Shown: piece by piece, positions 28,585 to 32,173 of the stretch
Layout of the letters: each line of letters begins with the position of its first letter
How positions within the stretch are numbered: the stretch's first letter is position 1
DNA from: a virus
IMG/VR virus record: IMGVR_UViG_3300031565_000214
Coordinates: 1-32,173 of that record
Strand: one strand, 5' to 3'
Length of the DNA: 32,173 bases
Notes under the pieces: generated by a model
The model's database searches: none
What the model was told of the DNA's origin: nothing
The model's input: the letters and a program-made list of their open reading frames with translations, nothing else
Translations under genes and position numbers: made by a program

Positions 28585-28830
28585 TATAAACACAAATAGC
28601 ATCCGCCGTAGTTCACCAATCCGCTATACCGAAAGGGGCTACTCGATTCTCGCAATGCCCGTATTCCCCGATTCATGAAATCGTTTGCTTTGCAGCGGGA
28701 ACAGTGGGTATTTTGTCAAACACTAGGTTCTCTACCGACCTGTATAGGGTCACGCAATAAGGAAGGGCGAACTCGGCGCTGAGAAGAAGCAAGGACCCAC
28801 ACACTGAGTTGCACCGAGCCGCCCGTTTTC

Positions 28831-29727
28831 TTAGTAATTCCTATCGTCTAAATAGTCAAGCCAATCATCGTATGCATCGCGGCTTGCGAACGTGCCGTCG
28901 TCTACAAAACGATACCCAAACGTATCACGTCGTACTTCACGCGGACTAGCTGGGCCTTGCGGCTTCTGAAAATCATCAACAACAACCTTGTCAAATGCTT
29001 CCACCTTATCTGCGTTTTCTGCGCCATGGATTCCGACAACTTCGTAACGGCAAGCTCGACCCTTAGCGTTGTTGTAATCGACCGGAATCGAAACAACGTC
29101 GCGCGGGTTGATCTTCACTATTACTACATTATTACCGTGGCTGCGACCGAAGTGCGGCAGGTAATCGAGTGAGCAAAAATGCAGACCGCTTGAACAGGTA
29201 TTTTGTGCGTTCTCGTCTACCTCATTGCGAGGCATGGTAACAACCTGTCCTACGCTGTTGTCCATTGTGCCGCTGTGAATGTCTTTGAAGTCGCTGCGAA
29301 CGCGCTTGTATGCTAGGAAATGTCCATCGGGCGTAATCGGCAGCATGTTCTTCTCAAGGAAGCCATAAAGCTCGTCAACGGCGCGCTTTGAAGGATTGTC
29401 CTTCAGGTTGCCCAGGAAGTTACAAAGCGGCTCAACTGGAAATCCTTGCTTGAGCATTTCCAGTAGCCTGTCTGCCAATGCGTTATGAAACGGACGACCG
29501 TCGTAATAAACGTCGCCGTCTACTACAGTGATCAAGCCGTTTGCGTATGCTTGGACTGCGCGAGTCACGTCTACCAAATCAGGAATGCTGTCCCAGTCGC
29601 TATTGCGAATAGCTTCGAGGATGCGATCATAATTCGGATGCGTTTCTCTGTTTAGGGTATGCTGGCGGCCATTGATAACAAGTACCAGGTTATCGCCTTG
29701 CATGATCCACGGGAGTGAGTTTGTCAT
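28831..29727 (-). CDS. rIIB: rIIB protein
   Basis: With rIIA, rIIB protects T4 from the RexAB exclusion system of phage lambda; the molecular role is still unclear and the proteins are membrane-associated. The 298 residues match T4 rIIB (312). Conserved segments include DGRPFHNALADRLLEML, FLAYKRVRSDFKDIHSG, VTMPRNEVDENAQNTCSSG, LHFCSLDYLPHFG and VVSIPVDYNNAKGRACRYEV. The ATG at 29727 follows GAGAGGTAAGG. A sigma70 promoter lies within the end of rIIA, so rIIB can be made alone or by read-through. Confidence 0.92.
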   Translation of the reverse strand: MTNSLPWIMQGDNLVLVINGRQHTLNRETHPNYDRILEAIRNSDWDSIPDLVDVTRAVQAYANGLITVVDGDVYYDGRPFHNALADRLLEMLKQGFPVEPLCNFLGNLKDNPSKRAVDELYGFLEKNMLPITPDGHFLAYKRVRSDFKDIHSGTMDNSVGQVVTMPRNEVDENAQNTCSSGLHFCSLDYLPHFGRSHGNNVVIVKINPRDVVSIPVDYNNAKGRACRYEVVGIHGAENADKVEAFDKVVVDDFQKPQGPASPREVRRDTFGYRFVDDGTFASRDAYDDWLDYLDDRNY

Positions 29728-29741
29728 TTTACCTTACCTCT

Positions 29742-29754
29742 CAATTAAAAATTG
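29742..29754 (-). promoter_or_regulatory. Small AT hairpin in the rIIB leader
   Basis: Minus strand CAATT-TTT-AATTG, between the promoter and the GAGAGG ribosome-binding site of rIIB. Confidence 0.35.
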
Positions 29755-29762
29755 CTTCAACT

Positions 29763-29791
29763 ATAATAACACCATTACAGGGTACTGTCAA
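29763..29791 (-). promoter_or_regulatory. Sigma70 promoter (TTGACA-17-TATTAT) for rIIB
   Basis: Minus strand: TTGACA at 29791-29786, 17 bases, TATTAT at 29768-29763. The -35 box lies in the last codons of rIIA. Confidence 0.82.
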
Positions 29792-32072
29792 CCAGTAAAA
29801 TGTAATCGTATGCGTCGTCCCAGTGTCTGTCCGAACGCCAACCATTCAGGTCAACGTGTTCCAGCATTGGGTATGTCTCTTTCACTTCCTTTAGAAGGGC
29901 ATCAATTTCAGTATCTGCCTCATCAATTTTCAAGCCTTTCAGAAGCTTGTCCATCTTTTTACGTTCAGCTTCGTGAGTAACTCCGTTTGGAATTAGTCGT
30001 GTTGCTCCGCGGATCAACCAATCATACTCTGTCTTGTCTTTAGCAGTCGTATCTTTGTTGTCCGCAAAGAACGTTGCCAGCTTGCCCATTGGTGATTTAG
30101 AGTTTCTCAGTCCGTCAAGCTTCTGCTTGTTTAGCTTGGTGAAATCATATTCGCTTTGATTTACAAGTGTTTGAATGTGCTTGCGAAGTGCTTCTTTCTT
30201 AGCCGCTGCCCAATCAATTTTTGCAAACTCGCTATTAAACAAGTCGAAAATATTCGCCCACTCTTTGTCTTTTTCGATCAGCTTCAGCGTTGTCTTGTTG
30301 ACACCGTAAACATGGTGTTGACGAATGCCGAGGAAATCAAGGATATGATGCCGTTCCAAAAAGTCCTGAAAAGCTGTCGGATCCAGTGTTTGATTTCCGA
30401 CAATTGCAGACTTGTGATTGAGCGGATAATAAACGTACTTCTTACCGTGTCCGTGTTCAAACAAGGTGTCGTCTGTTATCAGCTCTAACTTGTATCCGTC
30501 CCGATTATAACCGCCGCGCTTGTGAGCGAACTTGTATGCAGTCAAGCTCTTTTTGCTGGTATGCGCGTTTGACGTTTTTGGCAGCGTAGAGGACTTAATA
30601 ACAGTCGGATTGCCGAGAAGCCTGCGCACCTTCTTGTAAATTGCGTCCTTGTCGGCGTCCTTGTTCGTTATGCGGAATGCTAAGACCTGCCTATTTTTGA
30701 TATTGCCTTCGGAAACACCTTCCTTAATACGCGGCAACAGTCCGCCCTTATCGTCTTGTATGACAACCGAGGTATCTGCTTCGATCTGCCATGCTGCAAG
30801 ATGCTTGGGATTCGACTTCGTGCCTGCCTCGACTTGCGTGGTGCGTTCGCGATGTGCAATCATGTTGCTGTCAGCATATCGCTTTTCGACCTTGTAAAAC
30901 GAGACCTGCAAATCCTTGCTGATTGCATCGAAGTCTTGCAGCGCAAAATACGTCTTCAATCCGTACAAATTGAATCGCGTGTATTTAAAGAACTTGCGCG
31001 AATTGTTTTCGATGTAAGCGTTAATGGCAGGGGTAAACAAATCCTTGTTGCTCTTATGCAACCGATTCAATACTTCCATGCGCTCCCACTTCGTTTTCGC
31101 GCCGGAAAGCTCCTTGTCGATATACGTGCCAAGGTGTGCAATAATCTCCTCGCCGCGTCGATACAGTGATTCCATTGTATGCGGAATGTAGCTCAATTCT
31201 TCACGTGATGCTGCTACGTCCAAATCACCAATACCAAACTCAACAACTAATCCGCCCTGTTCGTACATTTTGCGAATTGCGTTGCGGCGCTTGCCGTCGT
31301 CGTCGCTGCTGTCTTGGTCTTCAAGTTTGATCGGATACGCTACGTTGCCCATAACAGCCCAGGACCGATCCTGATTGTAGCCGTGGCCACGATTGTTGTC
31401 TCGAACATGCACACCAGGAATAATATCTTTCTCAGCATACGTAATTTCGGGAATGTCAACTTCCTGTCCGGTGATTTCTGGCTTAACCTTAAACCACTTG
31501 TAAACGTTTGCTGCTTCAGTGCGGAACCGATGCATGTCGTTTCGATCGTTTACAGCGAACTTAACCTCAACGCCGTTGCCGTCGTCAGTGTCTTCCTCAT
31601 GCAAAAGTGCAATCGTCGGAACGCCCTGCTCGTTAATAAAAGCAGAATACAGCCGCTTTGTGCCGTCTTTGATCGCTGTGATAGAAAAGTTGTCTGTGTA
31701 GCTGAACGGCGACTTGGAACCAAGTCCCATACAACCAACATAATCGTTGCTGTCTTGCTTGGTTGACTCGAAATACGTAGTGTAGATGTTTACTACACCT
31801 TCGTGATCGAGGCCAATACCGTAATCTCGGACGATAAATTCCGGGTTCAGTTTGCTTGGCAAATGCACCGTGAACGGCACCTCTGCTTTGCCTGCTTCAA
31901 CGTGGCTGTCGTATGCGTTGCAACCAAGCTCACGCAAAATTGCTTGATGCTTGTTTGAATACAAGCCGCTTGACAGGATCGAAAACGCCTTGGCAGAATT
32001 CTTAATGCGGAATTCGCCTTCTTGCTTAATACCGCCGCTTTCTACAGGCTTTGAGGGTGTGTTAATTTTCAT
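29775..32072 (-). CDS. rIIA: rIIA protein, GHKL-type ATPase domain
   Basis: The 765 residues compare with 725 in T4 rIIA. The N-terminal ~200 residues hold a GHKL (gyrase/Hsp90/MutL) ATP-binding fold: N-box RELGCNAYDSHV (E48, N52), the D83-Y-G-I-G87 motif in FIVRDYGIGLDHEG, and the lid GCMGLGSKSPFSYTDNF (113-129). The remaining ~550 residues are the rIIA-specific part, with Lys-rich helices near the end (AERKKMDKLLKGLKIDEADT). The gene is followed directly by rIIB, the T4 order. GAGGTAAGC precedes the ATG at 32072, and a sigma70 promoter lies about 30 bases upstream. Confidence 0.93.
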   Translation of the reverse strand: MKINTPSKPVESGGIKQEGEFRIKNSAKAFSILSSGLYSNKHQAILRELGCNAYDSHVEAGKAEVPFTVHLPSKLNPEFIVRDYGIGLDHEGVVNIYTTYFESTKQDSNDYVGCMGLGSKSPFSYTDNFSITAIKDGTKRLYSAFINEQGVPTIALLHEEDTDDGNGVEVKFAVNDRNDMHRFRTEAANVYKWFKVKPEITGQEVDIPEITYAEKDIIPGVHVRDNNRGHGYNQDRSWAVMGNVAYPIKLEDQDSSDDDGKRRNAIRKMYEQGGLVVEFGIGDLDVAASREELSYIPHTMESLYRRGEEIIAHLGTYIDKELSGAKTKWERMEVLNRLHKSNKDLFTPAINAYIENNSRKFFKYTRFNLYGLKTYFALQDFDAISKDLQVSFYKVEKRYADSNMIAHRERTTQVEAGTKSNPKHLAAWQIEADTSVVIQDDKGGLLPRIKEGVSEGNIKNRQVLAFRITNKDADKDAIYKKVRRLLGNPTVIKSSTLPKTSNAHTSKKSLTAYKFAHKRGGYNRDGYKLELITDDTLFEHGHGKKYVYYPLNHKSAIVGNQTLDPTAFQDFLERHHILDFLGIRQHHVYGVNKTTLKLIEKDKEWANIFDLFNSEFAKIDWAAAKKEALRKHIQTLVNQSEYDFTKLNKQKLDGLRNSKSPMGKLATFFADNKDTTAKDKTEYDWLIRGATRLIPNGVTHEAERKKMDKLLKGLKIDEADTEIDALLKEVKETYPMLEHVDLNGWRSDRHWDDAYDYILLVDSTL

Positions 32073-32102
32073 TGCTTACCTCAGTTCTCAGTGTGTTTCA
32101 GT

Positions 32103-32131
32103 ACTATACAGCCTTCACTATACTGTGTCAA
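32103..32131 (-). promoter_or_regulatory. Sigma70 promoter (TTGACA-17-TATAGT) for rIIA
   Basis: Minus strand: TTGACA at 32131-32126, 17 bases, TATAGT at 32108-32103, about 30 bases upstream of the rIIA ATG. Confidence 0.82.
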
Positions 32132-32173
32132 GCTCTTTTTGAGTGACAGCAATAGGACGGCAATGCTTAAGGA
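32118..32173 (-). CDS. Possible C-terminal end of the gene upstream of rIIA
   Basis: A minus-strand frame entering from the window edge reads LKHCRPIAVTQKELDTV and then stops at 32118. As with two other genes in the window, the -35 box of the next promoter falls inside the last codons, which supports it. Only 17 codons are visible, so no family can be assigned. Confidence 0.35.
   Translation of the reverse strand, partial: LKHCRPIAVTQKELDTV

Larger units (their letters stand above)
28510..28830. other. 320-base gene-free, GC-rich stretch with possible RNA structure
   Basis: No coding frame longer than about a dozen codons with a start was found on either strand. On the minus strand it opens, just after rIIB, with a stem GGGCG-G-CTCGG pairing with CCGAG-TT-CGCCC around a 37-base loop (about 28764-28825). 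Further small hairpins occur (GACC-CTATACA-GGTC; CGATT-TCATG-AATCG; CTTCGG pairing with CCGAGG). A late-like motif and the clpP-like leader occupy the low end. No tRNA cloverleaf could be fitted. It may be an uncharacterised phage RNA or a regulatory leader. Confidence 0.5.

Noticed and set aside
28510-28830. tRNA gene or self-splicing intron
   Set aside because: No acceptor, D, anticodon and T arms could be fitted together, and no group I or group II core motifs were seen; the flanking genes are complete.

Overview
The window is a gene-dense stretch of a lytic, T4-like (tailed, contractile) bacteriophage genome. This rests on recognisable T4-type proteins: rIIA, rIIB, tail sheath gp18, tail tube gp19, a neck protein resembling gp13, small terminase gp16, head-completion protein gp4 and deoxynucleotide kinase gp1. 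The accessory content (NAD salvage with NadV and NadM-Nudix, ClpP-like protease, radical SAM enzyme) is of the kind seen in marine and vibrio T4-superfamily phages. Two lipoproteins with a lipobox and a peptidoglycan-degrading lysis region point to a Gram-negative host; the host species cannot be read from the window. Almost every gene lies on the minus strand, so transcription runs from high to low coordinates. Genes are tightly packed with many ATGA or TAATG stop-start overlaps. No tRNA, CRISPR array, insertion sequence or integrase was seen.

From the right: rIIA and rIIB (about 28.8-32.1 kb), each behind a sigma70-type promoter; a 320-base gene-free, structure-rich stretch; a ClpP-like protease and a class-3 lipase; a probable lysis block (GH108 endolysin with calcium loops, a secreted coiled-coil protein, a membrane-anchored coiled-coil protein); a SLOG-like protein with two small genes; a secreted-type serine protease followed by a protein ending in an intein-like Hint domain; an NAD-salvage operon (NadM-Nudix, NadV) that continues into a radical SAM gene (17.6-21.9 kb); a SprT-like metalloprotein and small unknown genes; two lipoproteins; an operon of gp13 and small proteins; a pol-beta-type nucleotidyltransferase; dNMP kinase; and then the virion genes gp18, gp19, a second tube-like protein, gp4 and gp16, ending in unknown acidic proteins at the left edge.

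Two promoter classes stand out. Virion, lysis and protease genes follow copies of a T4 late-type motif ([T/G]ATAAATA), often with a short hairpin at the predicted mRNA 5' end. Metabolic and takeover genes follow sigma70 promoters, nearly all TTGACA with exactly 17 bases to a TATAAT-like box. Several proteins start with a short tag resembling the T4 capsid-targeting sequence of internal head proteins and Alt, including the nucleotidyltransferase; these are candidates for proteins packaged in the head and injected with the DNA.
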